Source of the DNA: DASYYE01 sp035946955
Lineage (GTDB): Bacteria; Actinomycetota; Actinomycetes; Streptosporangiales; Streptosporangiaceae
DNA length: 30,896 nt
NCBI GenBank assembly: GCA_035946955.1
Contig: DASYYE010000138.1
Location: 1 to 30,896 of the forward strand
Reading direction: 5' to 3'
Shown here piece by piece: positions 30,667 through 30,896 of this stretch. A model generated the notes under the pieces. It saw only the letters and a list, made by a program, of their open reading frames with translations. It did not search any database and was not told the DNA's origin. A program made the position numbers and the translations under genes. The number at the start of each line of letters is the position of its first letter. Position 1 is the first letter of the stretch.

Positions 30667-30896
30667 GCGCATGCAGAAAGCCTTCCTGGCTGGGGACCTG
30701 GGCCCGGCGGATGCGCGGCGGTTTGATGAGCATCTGCTGGAGTGCGAGGCCTGCTGGCGGGCGGTGCGGGAGGACCGGGCCGGCCGCCTGGCCGCGCAGG
30801 CGCTTCGGCAGGCTGCGCCACCCGGGCTGGCCGACCGTGTCACGTTTGCCATGGAGGTAGCCGCCACTGCCCGGGCAGCCGGGCACCGGCAGTCCC
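30653..30896 (+). CDS. Zinc-finger (zf-HC2/ZAS-like) anti-sigma factor, 3' partial
   Basis: The ATG at 30653 lies inside the sigma gene (14-bp overlap), and the frame is open to the window end with about 81 residues visible. It begins MDGHERMQKAFLAGDLGP and carries FDEHLLECEACWRAV, the H-x3-C-x2-C zinc site of ZAS-type anti-sigma factors. An Ala/Arg-rich helix follows. The position directly after an ECF sigma gene, and the overlap, indicate that it sequesters that sigma factor. Whether it has a membrane-spanning C-terminal sensor part cannot be seen. Confidence 0.85.
   Translation, partial: MDGHERMQKAFLAGDLGPADARRFDEHLLECEACWRAVREDRAGRLAAQALRQAAPPGLADRVTFAMEVAATARAAGHRQS

Overview
The window is high-GC DNA with GTG/ATG starts behind GGAGG-type ribosome binding sites. 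Its gene content is typical of a filamentous soil actinomycete: AfsR-like SARP regulators with NB-ARC and TPR domains, DUF5999, a DUF574-type methyltransferase, YhgE/Pip with a TetR repressor, and many secreted hydrolases. No marker gene allows a call below Actinomycetes, and no rRNA, tRNA, CRISPR array, transposase or phage gene was seen.

Layout. (1) 1-2.4 kb: the 3' part of a SARP/NB-ARC/TPR regulator, its 5' end outside the window, closed by a strong shared terminator. (2) 2.4-3.8 kb, minus strand: a secreted CHAP peptidoglycan hydrolase carrying six near-identical 47-residue PLL/DUF346-type lectin repeats, with an in-frame TAA stop inside the CHAP domain. (3) 4.1-6.9 kb, minus strand: a YhgE/Pip membrane protein and its TetR regulator, with a well-formed promoter and a 14-bp perfect palindrome placed as an operator. 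(4) 7.1-10.9 kb: a secreted GH92 alpha-mannosidase with two tandem 180-residue C-terminal modules, preceded by a second kind of operator (TGACAACGTTGTCA) whose core also occurs upstream of the CHAP gene. (5) 11.0-12.3 kb: a two-gene unit (an unrecognised 54-residue protein and a DUF5999 protein), then about 500 bp of gene-free, repeat-rich DNA. (6) 12.3-16.7 kb, minus strand: a second full-length SARP/NB-ARC/TPR regulator, a DUF2199 protein and a membrane-anchored GH18-like protein. (7) 16.9-18.1 kb: two small secreted proteins, one unrecognised and one peptidoglycan-binding. (8) 18.2-22.1 kb, minus strand: a compact acyl-CoA ligase / class I aminotransferase / D-2-hydroxyacid dehydrogenase operon. 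(9) 22.5-25.1 kb: a TPR protein, a peroxiredoxin-like thioredoxin protein and a SAM methyltransferase. (10) 25.3-28.8 kb: a molybdenum hydroxylase of the xanthine/aldehyde oxidoreductase family, made of a fused [2Fe-2S]-Mo protein and a YagS-like FAD/Fe-S subunit. (11) 28.9-30.9 kb: a secreted GH18-like protein, then an ECF sigma factor overlapped by a zinc-finger anti-sigma factor cut off by the window end.

Much of the window encodes exported carbohydrate- or wall-active proteins (CHAP-lectin, GH92, two GH18-like proteins, a peptidoglycan-binding protein), interleaved with regulators. My inference is saprotrophic or predatory use of fungal and bacterial wall polymers. The strongest candidates for something new are the interrupted CHAP-lectin gene, the operator shared by CHAP and GH92, the 54-residue ORF/DUF5999 pair, and the repeat-rich gene-free stretch after it. 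I saw no fully assembled new defence or biosynthetic system.
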